DNA of 64,000 nt, taken from positions 62,001 through 126,000 of the forward strand of contig NZ_JNXT01000038.1 in the NCBI RefSeq assembly GCF_000716675.1, read 5' to 3'. The notes below the pieces were generated by a model. It saw only the letters and a list, made by a program, of their open reading frames with translations. It searched no databases and was not told where the DNA came from. The position numbers and the translations under genes were made by a program. The DNA comes from Streptomyces alboflavus. Lineage in GTDB: Bacteria > Actinomycetota > Actinomycetes > Streptomycetales > Streptomycetaceae. This document shows, in pieces, positions 41,383 to 50,900 of the stretch; the first letter of the stretch is position 1; every line of letters begins with the position of its first letter.

Positions 41383-42159
41383 GTGCGAAAGATTCATGTC
41401 ATCGGCATCGGCGCGGGCGACCCCGATCAGCTGACCCTGCAGGCGGTCAAGGCGTTCGGGGACACCGACGTGTTCTTCATCCTCGGCAAGGGCGAGGAGA
41501 AGGCGGACCTCGTGGCGCTGCGCCGGGGCATGCTCGACGCGCACCGGCCGGACGGGGCGTACCGCGTCGTCGAGGCCCGCGACCCCGAGCGCGACCGGAA
41601 GGCGGGCGGCGCGGACTACTCGCCCGCCGTCGACGACTGGCGCAGCCGCCGCGCCGACATCTACGAACGGCTCATCGCCGACGAGCTGGGCCCGGACCAG
41701 ACGGGGGCGTTCCTCGTGTGGGGCGACCCGGCGCTGTACGACAGCACGATCGGGATCCTTGAGGAGGTGCTCGGGCGGGGGGCCGTGGCCTTCGGCTACG
41801 ACGTCGTCCCCGGCATCAGCAGCGTCTCCGCCCTCGCCGCCCGCCACCGCACCGGCCTGAACCGCGTCGCGCGCCCCGTCCAGATCACCACGGGCCGCCG
41901 CCTCGCCGACGAGGGCTTCCCGGCCGGCGTCGACGACGTGGTGGTGATGCTGGACGCCCGGCAGGCCTTCCAGCGGTACGCCGACCACACCGACGTCGAG
42001 ATCTATTGGGGCGCCTACATCGGCACCCCCGACGAGATCCTGGTGTCCGGGCCCCTCCCGGAGGCCGCCCCGCGCATCGAGCGGCTGCGCGCCGAGGCCC
42101 GCGCCCGCAAGGGCTGGATCATGGACACCTACCTGCTGCGCCGACGCACGGACGGCTGA
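41383..42159 (+). CDS. cobF: Precorrin-6A synthase (deacetylating)
   Basis: 258 aa. The SAM-dependent tetrapyrrole methylase fold starts VRKIHVIGIGAGDPDQLTLQ, with LVWGDPALYDSTIGIL and VVPGISSVSALAARH. It methylates C-1 of precorrin-5 with loss of acetate in aerobic cobalamin synthesis. GTG 41383 lies 7 nt after a CACACT -10-like element, suggesting a leaderless mRNA; an in-frame ATG-like extension to 41365 is less likely. cobK lies 2.2 kb further on the opposite strand. Confidence 0.92.
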   Translation: MRKIHVIGIGAGDPDQLTLQAVKAFGDTDVFFILGKGEEKADLVALRRGMLDAHRPDGAYRVVEARDPERDRKAGGADYSPAVDDWRSRRADIYERLIADELGPDQTGAFLVWGDPALYDSTIGILEEVLGRGAVAFGYDVVPGISSVSALAARHRTGLNRVARPVQITTGRRLADEGFPAGVDDVVVMLDARQAFQRYADHTDVEIYWGAYIGTPDEILVSGPLPEAAPRIERLRAEARARKGWIMDTYLLRRRTDG

Positions 42160-42237
42160 CCCGCCCCCGCCGGGGCTCCGTCACCGGACCGGACGGCCCC
42201 GCATGCACACCCCCGGCACGGGTGTGAGGGTGAGGCT

Positions 42238-44343
42238 GTGACCGCTACCGATCAGCCCGTGGCCGCGGCGGAGCAGGGGCCACCGGTCCTGGACAAGCGC
42301 CGGCGCAATGTCGTGTTCGTGACGATCATGCTGGGGGTGCTGCTCGCCGCGCTCGACCAGACGATCGTGGGGACCGCGCTGCCGACGATCGTGTCGGACC
42401 TCGGCGGGGCCGAGCACATGTCGTGGGTCGTGACGTCGTACCTCCTGGCGGAGACGGTCGCGACGGTGCTCGTCGGCAAGTTCGGCGACCTGTTCGGACG
42501 CAAGATCGTGTTCCAGGTGTCGGCGATCGTCTTCATCACCGGCTCGTTCCTGTGCGGCCTCGCCACGAACATGACGCTGCTCATCGCCTGGCGGGCGCTG
42601 CAGGGCATCGGCGCGGGCGGACTGATGGTCACGGCGATGGCGCTGATCGCCGACGTCATCCCGCTGCGGGAGCGCGGCAAGTACCAGGGCGCGATCGGCG
42701 CGGTCTTCGGTGTGTCCACGGTCATCGGGCCGCTGCTCGGCGGTCTGTTCACGGACCATCTGACCTGGCGCTGGGCGTTCTACGTCAACGTCCCCATCGC
42801 GATCCTCGTGGTCGCGGCGGCGGCCCGCACGATCCCGGTGGTGAAGTCGGCGTCGAAGCCCGTCATCGACTATCTGGGCATCGCCCTGGTGGCGGTCGGA
42901 GCGAGCGCCCTGATCCTGGCGACGAGCTGGGGCGGCAACGAGTACGCGTGGGGCTCGGGCGTCATCATCGGCCTCTTCGCGGGCGGGCTCGCGGCGCTCG
43001 CGGGTTTCTGCTGGGTGGAGACACGGGCGGCGGAACCGATGCTGCCCATGCGGCTCTTCGCGAACCCCGTGTTCACGGTCTGCTCCGTGCTCAGCTTCAT
43101 CGTCGGCTTCGCGATGCTTGGCGCGATGACGTTCCTGCCGACGTATCTGCAGTACGTCGACGGGGACTCGGCCACGGTCTCCGGCGTGCGGACGCTGCCG
43201 ATGGTCGTCGGCCTGCTCATCGCGTCCATCTTCAGCGGCAACGTGGTCAGCAAGACGGGCACGTACCGCATCTTCCCGATCGTGGGCTCCCTGGTGATGG
43301 CGCTGGGCCTGTTCCTGCTGTCGCTGATGGGCAGCGAGACCAGTACGTGGCTGGAGTCGCTGTACATGTTCGTGCTCGGCGCCGGGATCGGCCTGTGCAT
43401 GCAGGTGCTCACCATCGCCGTGCAGAACACCGTCGCCTACGCGGACCTCGGCACCGCGACGTCCGGCGTCACCTTCTTCCGCACGCTGGGCAGCTCCTTC
43501 GGGACGGCCGTGTTCGGCACGATCTACGCCAATACGCTCGCCCCGAACCTCCGGGACGGGGTCGCCGAGGCCTCCCGTACGGGCGCCGCGCCGCCCGACG
43601 CCGTCGCGAAGGCCGCGCAGAGCCCGCAGGGGCTGCACGACCTGCCGGGCGCGGCGGCGGCGCCGCTGGTCAAGGCGTACGCGGACACGCTCCAGACGGT
43701 GTTCCTGTGGACGGTGCCGGTCGCGCTCGCCGGGTTCGTGGTGGCGCTGTTCCTCAAGCAGGTCGAGCTGCGCGACAGCGCGCGGATGAGCTCGTCCGAC
43801 ATGGGCGAGGGGTTCGCGTCGCCGCAGTCGGGCGACTCGGGCCGGCTCCTCGAACTCGCCGTCGGCAACATCCTGCGCGCCAAGGGGCCACAGACCGCGC
43901 GCGCCGTCATACAGCGGTCCGACACCCGCCTGGACATGGCGGGGGCCTGGGCGGTGATGCAGGTCGCCCTGTTCACCCGGATGGTCGGCCACGCCAACCT
44001 GAACCTCATCGCGGCCCGCCGCCAACTGCCGCCCGAGGTCCTTGTGCCCGTGTTCGACCGCATGGTCGAGGAGGGCTATCTGAGCCGCACCGGGACGATG
44101 TTCCAGCACACGGCGGCGGGCGCGCGGGAGGCCGACGTGATCGGCACCGCGTGGGGGGCGTGGCTGCGCGAGCAGTTGGAGAAGGACGGCGGCCGCACCC
44201 TGGAGGACACGGCCGGGGGCGACGGGAAGCTGATGGCGGCGGTCGACGCGATCGCGAAGCGGCTCCTCGCGGAGGACCTCGCGCACGGGCTCGCCCTCGA
44301 CCGGGGGCAGCCGGGCCGTCCGGCGGCGAAGACATTGGCGTAG
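42238..44343 (+). CDS. DHA2-family MFS drug exporter with cytosolic C-terminal domain
   Basis: 701 aa. Fourteen TM helices of the EmrB/QacA type with motif C-like [22 protein letters not shown] and motif A FGDLFGRK. After the last helix (about residue 510) comes a soluble domain of about 180 residues ([46 protein letters not shown]) with a winged-helix-like pattern. The substrate is unknown. GTG 42238 has a purine-rich RBS (GAGGGTGAGG). Confidence 0.9.
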   Translation: MTATDQPVAAAEQGPPVLDKRRRNVVFVTIMLGVLLAALDQTIVGTALPTIVSDLGGAEHMSWVVTSYLLAETVATVLVGKFGDLFGRKIVFQVSAIVFITGSFLCGLATNMTLLIAWRALQGIGAGGLMVTAMALIADVIPLRERGKYQGAIGAVFGVSTVIGPLLGGLFTDHLTWRWAFYVNVPIAILVVAAAARTIPVVKSASKPVIDYLGIALVAVGASALILATSWGGNEYAWGSGVIIGLFAGGLAALAGFCWVETRAAEPMLPMRLFANPVFTVCSVLSFIVGFAMLGAMTFLPTYLQYVDGDSATVSGVRTLPMVVGLLIASIFSGNVVSKTGTYRIFPIVGSLVMALGLFLLSLMGSETSTWLESLYMFVLGAGIGLCMQVLTIAVQNTVAYADLGTATSGVTFFRTLGSSFGTAVFGTIYANTLAPNLRDGVAEASRTGAAPPDAVAKAAQSPQGLHDLPGAAAAPLVKAYADTLQTVFLWTVPVALAGFVVALFLKQVELRDSARMSSSDMGEGFASPQSGDSGRLLELAVGNILRAKGPQTARAVIQRSDTRLDMAGAWAVMQVALFTRMVGHANLNLIAARRQLPPEVLVPVFDRMVEEGYLSRTGTMFQHTAAGAREADVIGTAWGAWLREQLEKDGGRTLEDTAGGDGKLMAAVDAIAKRLLAEDLAHGLALDRGQPGRPAAKTLA

Positions 44344-44368
44344 GGCGCTCCCGCGCGGGCCGGGTCCG

Positions 44369-45103
44369 TCACGCCCCGAGCCGCGCGAGCGCCGTCTCCA
44401 CGTCGGCCACCACCGGCATCCCCGGCGGCGGCTCCGGGCGGCGCACGACCACCACGGGCAGGGACAGGGCGCGGGCGGCGGTGAGCTTGGCGGCCGTCGC
44501 CGTGCCGCCGCTGTCCTTCGTGACGAGCACGTCGACGCGGTGGTCGCGCAGCAGCGCCGTCTCGCCGTCGACGGTGTACGGGCCGCGGTCGAGGAGGATC
44601 CGCACGTCGCGGGGCAGCGGCGGCTCGGGGGGCTCCACGGAGCGTACGAGGAAGTGCAGCGCGTCGTACGGGGCGAAGGCGGCGAGGCCGAGGCGGCCGG
44701 TGGTGAGGAAGACGCGGCGGCCGAGGGCCGGGAGCGCGGCGGCGGCGTCCGGCAGGGAGGCGACGTCGTGCCAGTCGTCGCCGGTTCCTGGGCGCCAGCC
44801 GGGGCGGTGCAGGGCGAGTGCCGGGACGCCGGTGGTCCGCGCGGCCTGCGCGGCGTGCGCGCTGATCGCGGTGGCGAAGGGGTGGGTGGCGTCGACGAGC
44901 GCGGTCACGCCGTGGTCGCGCAGCCAGCGCGCGAGGCCGTCGGGCCCGCCGAAGCCGCCGACGCGTACGTCCCCTTCGAGCGCCGCGGGCCGGGTGACGC
45001 GACCCGCGAGCGAGCTGGTCACCCGGGTGTCCGGCCGGGCGGCGAGGGCGGCGGCGAGGCGGCGGGCCTCGGTGGTGCCGCCGAGGACGAGCACGTGGGG
45101 CAT
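44369..45103 (-). CDS. cobK: Precorrin-6A reductase
   Basis: 244 aa. VLVLGGTTEARRLAAAL at the N-terminus, VDATHPFATAISAHAAQAA, RVFLTTGRLGLAAF and VLVTKDSGGTATAAKLTAA are diagnostic of CobK/CbiJ, which reduces precorrin-6A with NADPH. It is convergent with the MFS gene. Together with cobF it suggests scattered cobalamin genes. Confidence 0.93.
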   Translation of the reverse strand: MPHVLVLGGTTEARRLAAALAARPDTRVTSSLAGRVTRPAALEGDVRVGGFGGPDGLARWLRDHGVTALVDATHPFATAISAHAAQAARTTGVPALALHRPGWRPGTGDDWHDVASLPDAAAALPALGRRVFLTTGRLGLAAFAPYDALHFLVRSVEPPEPPLPRDVRILLDRGPYTVDGETALLRDHRVDVLVTKDSGGTATAAKLTAARALSLPVVVVRRPEPPPGMPVVADVETALARLGA

Positions 45104-45133
45104 GGGGTCGAGGGTATCGAGGGCGCGGCGGTG

Positions 45134-45928
45134 TCAGCGCAGCAGGAGCTGGAGGCCGCCGAGGACGGTCGCGCCGATGACGAGCTGTTCGAAGAGCCGC
45201 TGGTTGACGCGGTTCACGCACGCCTTGCCGATGAGGGCGCCCGGGATCACGAACAGGACGAGGGTCGCGTCGAGCAGCAGCGAGGGTCCGTCGATGAGGC
45301 CGAGGCCGACGCTGAAGGGCACCTTGGAGGTGTTCACGATGAGGAAGAACCACGCCGAAGTGCCGAGGAAGCTCAGCTTCTTGAAGCCCGCCGAGAGCAG
45401 ATACATCGACATGACGGGGCCGCCCGCGTTGGCGACCATGGTGGTGAAGCCGCCGAGCACGCCGTAGGAGGGCGCGGCGACCCGGGCCGTGGCCCGCGCC
45501 GCCGCGCCCTCGGCGTCGGCCGGGGGTCCGGCCGCGGCCGACCGGCGCCGCCACATGGTCACGGCGGCCATGAGCAGCAGGATCGCCCCGATCGACGTAC
45601 GCATCATGGCGTCGTCGGCGAACATCAGGAACACCGTGCCGAGGACGACGCCCGCGGCGACCGCGGGGAACAGCCGCCACAGCGTGGGCCAGTGGGCGTG
45701 TCTGCGGTAGGTGAGGACGGCGAGGACGTCCCCGGCGATGAGGATCGGCAGGAGCACGCCCGTCGACGCGCGGGCCGGGAGGACGGCGGCGAACACGGCG
45801 AGGCTGATGGTGTTGGCGCCGCTGACGGCGGTCTTGGAGAAGCCGACGACCCCGGCGGCGAGGGCCAGGGCGCCGAACTCCCAGACGGTCAGGGCGGAGA
45901 GGGCCGAGGTGGCGGCGGAGGCGTCCAT
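45134..45928 (-). CDS. TauE/SafE family sulfite exporter-like permease
   Basis: 264 aa with about eight TM helices. The internal repeat is typical of TauE/SafE: LAAGVVGFSKTAVSGANTIS in the first half and VLGGFTTMVANAGGPVMSMYLL in the second. It is predicted to move sulfur-containing or other small organic anions. ATG 45928. It lies 30 bp upstream of cobK on the same strand. Confidence 0.9.
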   Translation of the reverse strand: MDASAATSALSALTVWEFGALALAAGVVGFSKTAVSGANTISLAVFAAVLPARASTGVLLPILIAGDVLAVLTYRRHAHWPTLWRLFPAVAAGVVLGTVFLMFADDAMMRTSIGAILLLMAAVTMWRRRSAAAGPPADAEGAAARATARVAAPSYGVLGGFTTMVANAGGPVMSMYLLSAGFKKLSFLGTSAWFFLIVNTSKVPFSVGLGLIDGPSLLLDATLVLFVIPGALIGKACVNRVNQRLFEQLVIGATVLGGLQLLLR

Positions 45929-45978
45929 GCTGGGAACCGATGGTATGCCCAAGCACTTTGCGCCGGGGTGGGCCGGGG

Positions 45979-47184
45979 TCAGTCCCGTTCGACGAGCAGG
46001 GCGGTGCCCTGGCCCACGCCGACGCACATCGTGGCGAGGCCGCGGGCGGCACCGGTGCGGCGCATGCGGTGCAGGAGCGTGGTGAGGATGCGGGCGCCGG
46101 AGCAGCCGAGGGGGTGGCCGAGCGCGATGGCGCCGCCGTCGGGGTTGACGAGGTCCGGGTCGATGCCGATGCCGTCCACGCAGGCGAGGGCCTGGGCCGC
46201 GAACGCCTCGTTGAACTCGGCCTCCTGGAGGTCGGCGACGCTCCAGCCCGCCCGGGCCAGGGCCTTTTGCGTCGCGGGCACGGGGCCGATGCCCATCACG
46301 TCGGGGTGCACACCGGCGGAGGCACCCGTCACGTACCGGCCGAGGGACTCCAGACCCAGGTCGCGCAGGGCTTCCTCGCTGACCAGGAGCAGGCCCGCAG
46401 CGCCGTCGTTCATCGGCGACGCGTTGCCCGCCGTGACGGTGCCGCCCGCGCGGAACACCGGGCGGAGCCCGCTGAGCTTCTCGTACGAGGTGTCCTCGCG
46501 GATGCTCTCGTCCGCGTCGACGACGGTGCCGTCGGGGGTGGTGACGGGCAGGAGTTCGGCGTCGAAGTGGCCGTTCTTGCGGGCGGCGGCGGCGCGTTGG
46601 TGGCTGCGCAGGGCGAAGGTGTCCTGACGCTCGCGGGAGACGCCGTGCCGTGCCGCGACCTCCTCGGCCGTCTCGCCCATGGAGAGGAGCCCGTGCAGCT
46701 CCTTCATCCTCGGGTTGACCAGGCGCCAGCCGAGGCGGGTGTCGGCGGTCTCCATGCGGTGCGGCAGGGTCTCGTCGGGGCGGGGCAGCACGAAGGGGGC
46801 GCGGCTCATGGACTCGGAGCCGCCCGCGAGCACGATGTCGGCGTCGCCCGCCGCGACGGTGCGCGCGGCCAGGGTGACCGCCTCCAGGCCTGAGGCGCAC
46901 AGGCGGTTCACCGTGGCACCGGGGACGGAGTCCGGGAGGCCCGCGAGGAGGACGGCCATGCGGGCGACGTTGCGGTTGTCCTCGCCCGCCTGGTTGGCCG
47001 CGCCCCAGTAGACCTCGTCGACGCGGGCCGGGTCGAGCCCCGGCAGGCCGTCGAGGAGGCCGCGCAGGACGGTGGCCGCGAGGTCGTCCGGGCGGACGGC
47101 GGAGAGGGCACCGCGGAGCCGCCCGATCGGCGTGCGGCGGGCGGCGGCGAAGTGGACGGTGCGCACGGGGCGGCTCCGAGACAT
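45979..47184 (-). CDS. Acetyl-CoA acyltransferase (thiolase)
   Basis: 401 aa. Catalytic Cys in NRLCASGLEAVTLAA (about 93), NEAFAAQ, His in GGAIALGHPLGCSGAR and Cys in MCVGVGQG give the complete thiolase set. It resembles beta-ketoadipyl-CoA/3-ketoacyl-CoA thiolases (PcaF/FadA) that cleave or condense acyl-CoAs. It is monocistronic as far as seen, with a short palindrome upstream. Confidence 0.92.
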   Translation of the reverse strand: MSRSRPVRTVHFAAARRTPIGRLRGALSAVRPDDLAATVLRGLLDGLPGLDPARVDEVYWGAANQAGEDNRNVARMAVLLAGLPDSVPGATVNRLCASGLEAVTLAARTVAAGDADIVLAGGSESMSRAPFVLPRPDETLPHRMETADTRLGWRLVNPRMKELHGLLSMGETAEEVAARHGVSRERQDTFALRSHQRAAAARKNGHFDAELLPVTTPDGTVVDADESIREDTSYEKLSGLRPVFRAGGTVTAGNASPMNDGAAGLLLVSEEALRDLGLESLGRYVTGASAGVHPDVMGIGPVPATQKALARAGWSVADLQEAEFNEAFAAQALACVDGIGIDPDLVNPDGGAIALGHPLGCSGARILTTLLHRMRRTGAARGLATMCVGVGQGTALLVERD

Positions 47185-47196
47185 GAGCGGTTTAAT

Positions 47197-47207
47197 TAGC
47201 GCTGCTA
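47197..47207 (-). promoter_or_regulatory. Possible operator upstream of the thiolase gene
   Basis: TAGCGCTGCTA (TAGC-GCT-GCTA) lies 13 bp before the start codon in an AT-rich patch (TTTAATTAGC) that is unusual for this DNA. It would suit a TetR-type fatty-acid repressor; no regulator is adjacent. Confidence 0.35.
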
Positions 47208-47229
47208 GTTTCGGAGTGTACGGGGGATC

Positions 47230-47934
47230 TCAGGCGGCCGTCCAGGCGCGGAAGACACCGACGCAGCCGTGGACGGTCAGTTCGTGCCGGTCGAAGTGCA
47301 GGTCGAGCTGGGCGCGCAGGTCGTCGAGGGAGTCGGCGTCGTTGTGGAACGCGCCCCGCTTGTTCAGTGACCGCATCGCCCGGCGGGCCCTGCCCGACAC
47401 CGGCACCCCGGCCGAGAGGACCGTGGTGCCGAAGACGATACCGCCGGGCTTGACCACAGCCGCGGCGTGCGCCAGGGCGATCCCCTTCTCCCGCAGGCTG
47501 CCGGGGACGCAGTGCAGCAGATAGCTCATGCCGACGGAGTCGTGGGACCGCGGCGCCACAGGCAGGGGTTCGAGTATGTTCGCGCGCACCGTGTCGACCT
47601 GGTGGCGCCGGAGCCGGTGGGCCGTGTGGGCCAGGGAGTTGCGGTTGAGGTCGACGAGCGTGATCCGCGGGTCGGGCACGGGGAACTTGGCGTGGTGGAG
47701 CAGGTAGCCGGTGCCCACGCCGATGTCCATGTGGCGGGCGCCGACAGAGCTGTCGTACAGCTTCCGGGACACCGCCGGCGGGCAGCGCCAGAGGAGGGGC
47801 GCCGTGCCCCGGTAGACCACGAGGTCGTAGAGGGTGAGGAACGGCTTCGAGTAGCCGGACTGCCCGTCGATGACCTTCTGGTCGAGGGACTGGTCGAGGG
47901 GCTTGCCGGCGTGGGCGCCGTCGGACGTCATCAT
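47230..47934 (-). CDS. SAM-dependent methyltransferase at the end of the PKS operon
   Basis: 234 aa. SAM motif I is MDIGVGTGYLLHH (about residue 69), with acidic VDLN and DSVGMSYLLHCVP. ATG 47934 overlaps the PKS stop (ATGA), and AGGAG lies directly before it; the second in-frame ATG at 47931 may be the true start. Coupling to the thioesterase-bearing PKS argues for a tailoring O-, N- or C-methylation of the polyketide. The substrate cannot be told from sequence. Confidence 0.88.
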   Translation of the reverse strand: MMTSDGAHAGKPLDQSLDQKVIDGQSGYSKPFLTLYDLVVYRGTAPLLWRCPPAVSRKLYDSSVGARHMDIGVGTGYLLHHAKFPVPDPRITLVDLNRNSLAHTAHRLRRHQVDTVRANILEPLPVAPRSHDSVGMSYLLHCVPGSLREKGIALAHAAAVVKPGGIVFGTTVLSAGVPVSGRARRAMRSLNKRGAFHNDADSLDDLRAQLDLHFDRHELTVHGCVGVFRAWTAA

Positions 47935-50900
47935 GCTCCTTCAGGGGTGGTGGGCTGCTGGTTCGGTGCGGTCCGTGGGTGCCCCGCGGGGGCGGCGAGC
48001 CAGTCGGCCACCGCGCGCAGGGCGGGCTCGCTGTGCTCCCGGATGACCGAGAAGTGGGTGCCGGGAGTGTCGACGGCGGTGTGCGGCAGGTGCCAGTGTG
48101 CGCGGCGGTCCTTGGGCAGCCGGGGGTCGTCGTCGAACACGTCCCGTGAGGCCCGTACGAGCACGGTCGGCGCGCTGATCGCCGTCGGGGTCCACGCCTG
48201 GAACAGACCGGCGTAGTGCGCCATCGCGGTGAGGTACGCGTCGTCACCGGCCTCCTCGGGCCAACGCCCCTCCGGGAACTCCGCGGCGCGGGTCCGTTCG
48301 ATGTGGGCGTGCAGGTGCGGGAGCATCGGGCTGGTGGGCCAGTGGCTGTCGAGGAGGACGACGGCGTCGGGGCCGGTGCCGCGCGCTTCGAGGGCGGCGG
48401 CGGTGGCGTGGGCGATCCAGCCGCCCGCCGAGTACCCGAGCAGGACGACGGGACCGCCGTCGGCGCACGCGGCGGCGCCGTCCGCGAGGAGGTCCGCCAG
48501 CGCGTCGACGGAAGCGGGCAGCGGCTCCTGCCAGGTGAAGCCGGGCACCGGCTGGACCCAGACGTCGTGCTCGCCCCCGGACGCGGCGGCGAGCCGCGCG
48601 TACTGGGACGCGCCCGCGCCGACGGCGAACGTCGGGAAGCAGACGAGGCGCGCGCCGGCGCCACGCGCGAGCCGGACGTGCGGCGGCCGCAGCCGGGCAT
48701 CGGCGGTGTCGAAGGTGGGGCGGAACCCCGCGACGTGGCGCACCAGTTCCTGGAACTCCTCGGTGCGGCCCAGCGCGCCCGCGCGGGCGAGGAGCGGGCC
48801 CAGGGTGAGGCGTGCGGTGCCGGTGTCGGCGGGTGCGGTGTCGGAGCCGCCCGGGCGCGCGCCCGTGTCCGCCTGGTCGGCCCCGGCGTCGACCCCGGAC
48901 CCGGCGGCCTCGCCCTCGACCCCGGACCCGGCTTCGCCATCGGCCCCGGCCTCGGGAGGTGCCGCCTCCCACCGCGCGACCAGGTGCCTGGTCAGCGCGG
49001 CGACGGTCGGGTGCTGGAAGACGAGGGCCGGGGGCAGGCGAAGCCCGGTGTCCGCGCCGATCCTGTTGCGCAGGTCCACCGCCGTCAGCGAGTCGAACCC
49101 CAGCTCGGGCAGGGGCCGTTCGTCGTCGAGGGCGTCCGGGTCGGCGAGCCGCAGGACCGCCGCGACGTGCGTGCGGACGAGGTCGGCGAGCAGGCCGGGC
49201 CGCTCGTCGCCGCCCGCCGCCGCGAGCCGTCGCCTGACCTGCCGCCCCTGGTCCGCCCGCGCCGCGCCGGGCCGCCCGGCCGCGCCGATCGCGAGTCCGG
49301 TGCCCTCGGGCCAGTACCGCTCGCGCTGGAAGGCGTACGTGGGCAGGTCCACGAGGCGCGCGCCGCAGTCGGCGAGCATCCGGCCCCAGTCCACCGGGAC
49401 GCCCTTGACGTGCAGGCGGGCCAGCGCGGCGAGGAGCCCGCCCAGGTCGGTGCCGCACTCCGGACCGAGGAGCGCGGTCAGTGCGGCGTCGGGGCCCAAC
49501 TGGAGGCAGGCGCCGACCCCTTGGGATCCGAGTTGGTCCACGGCGTCGGCGCTCTGGGCGACGTCCTCCTGGACGAGGCGCACCCAGTGGTCCGGGGAGG
49601 ACAGCTCCTCGTACGGCACCGGGCGGCCGGTGCGGACGGCGATGACGGGGGTCACCGGCGGGCGGAAGGTCAGGTCCTTGACGGTCCGCCGGACAAGGTC
49701 CCCGGCGTCGGGCCGCGCGCTGTCCTCCGCCTCCCGCTGCGCCTCTCGTACGAGGGCGACGGCGAGCGCCGCCGCGTCGGTCAGGGACAGCACGCCCGCG
49801 CAGTGCGCCGCGGTCACCTCGCCCAGCGAGTGGCCGAGGAGGAAGGCGGGGCCGACTCCCCAGTGTGCGAGGAGCCGGAACAGCGCGACCTCGCCGGCGA
49901 ACCGCGCGGCACGGGCGAGCACCGGGCCCCCGGGCGCCCTGCCGTCCGGGTCCAGGACCTCGTTCCAGGGACGGCCCACCTGCTCCGCGACGGCGGCACC
50001 GGCCTCGTCCAGCGCCGCCGCGAACACCGGCACCCGCTCGTACAACTCCCTGACAAGGAGGCCCTGTTCACCGCCCTCCCCCACAACCGGATCCGGGATC
50101 AGGCCGGTGCACACGAACGCGACCCGTTCGCGCGCCCGCGCCGAGCCACGGACCACGTCCGGCCCGCCCTCGTCCCGTGCGAGCCGCGCCAGGGCCGCCA
50201 GGAGCGCGTCCCGGTCCCGGCCGACGACCACGGCCCGGTGCTCCAGGCCCGCGCGGGTCGATGCCAGCGAGCGCGCGACGTCGGCCGGCACGAGGTCCGC
50301 GTGCTCCTCGACGTACCGGAGGAGCCGGGCGGCCTGCGCCCGCAGTGCCTCCTCGGTGCCGCCCGACAGCGGCCAGGGCAGCACGGGGAGGTCGCCGCCC
50401 GATGCCGCGCGTGCCGGGTGCCGCGCCAAGTCCCCTTCCTCCGGGGCGGGTTCCGCGCCCGCCGCCTCCTCCTCCGAAACGTGTTCCGTCGCAGCGTCCC
50501 CGTCCTGCGAGGCCCGCTCCTGCGCCGCGCCTTCGCCCTGCGGAGCCCGGTCCGCCCCCGCTCCCCCGCCTTCCGCCGCGTCCTCCTCCGGCGCCTGCTC
50601 AAGGACCACATGCGCGTTGGTGCCGCTGATCCCGAAGGACGAGACCCCGGCGCGGCGGGCCCGGCCCGTGTCAGGCCAGGGGCGGGCCTCGGTGAGGACC
50701 TCCACCGCGCCCGACGACCAGTCCACGTGCGGGGTCGGCTCGTCCACGTGCAGGGTGGGCGGAAGGACCGCCCGGTCCAGGGCGAGGACCGTCTTGATGA
50801 CGCCGCCGACCCCGGCCGCGGCGGCGGTGTGGCCGACGTTGGACTTGAGGGAGCCGAGCCAGAGCGGAGCGTGCGCGGGCCGCCCCTGGCCGTAGGTGGC

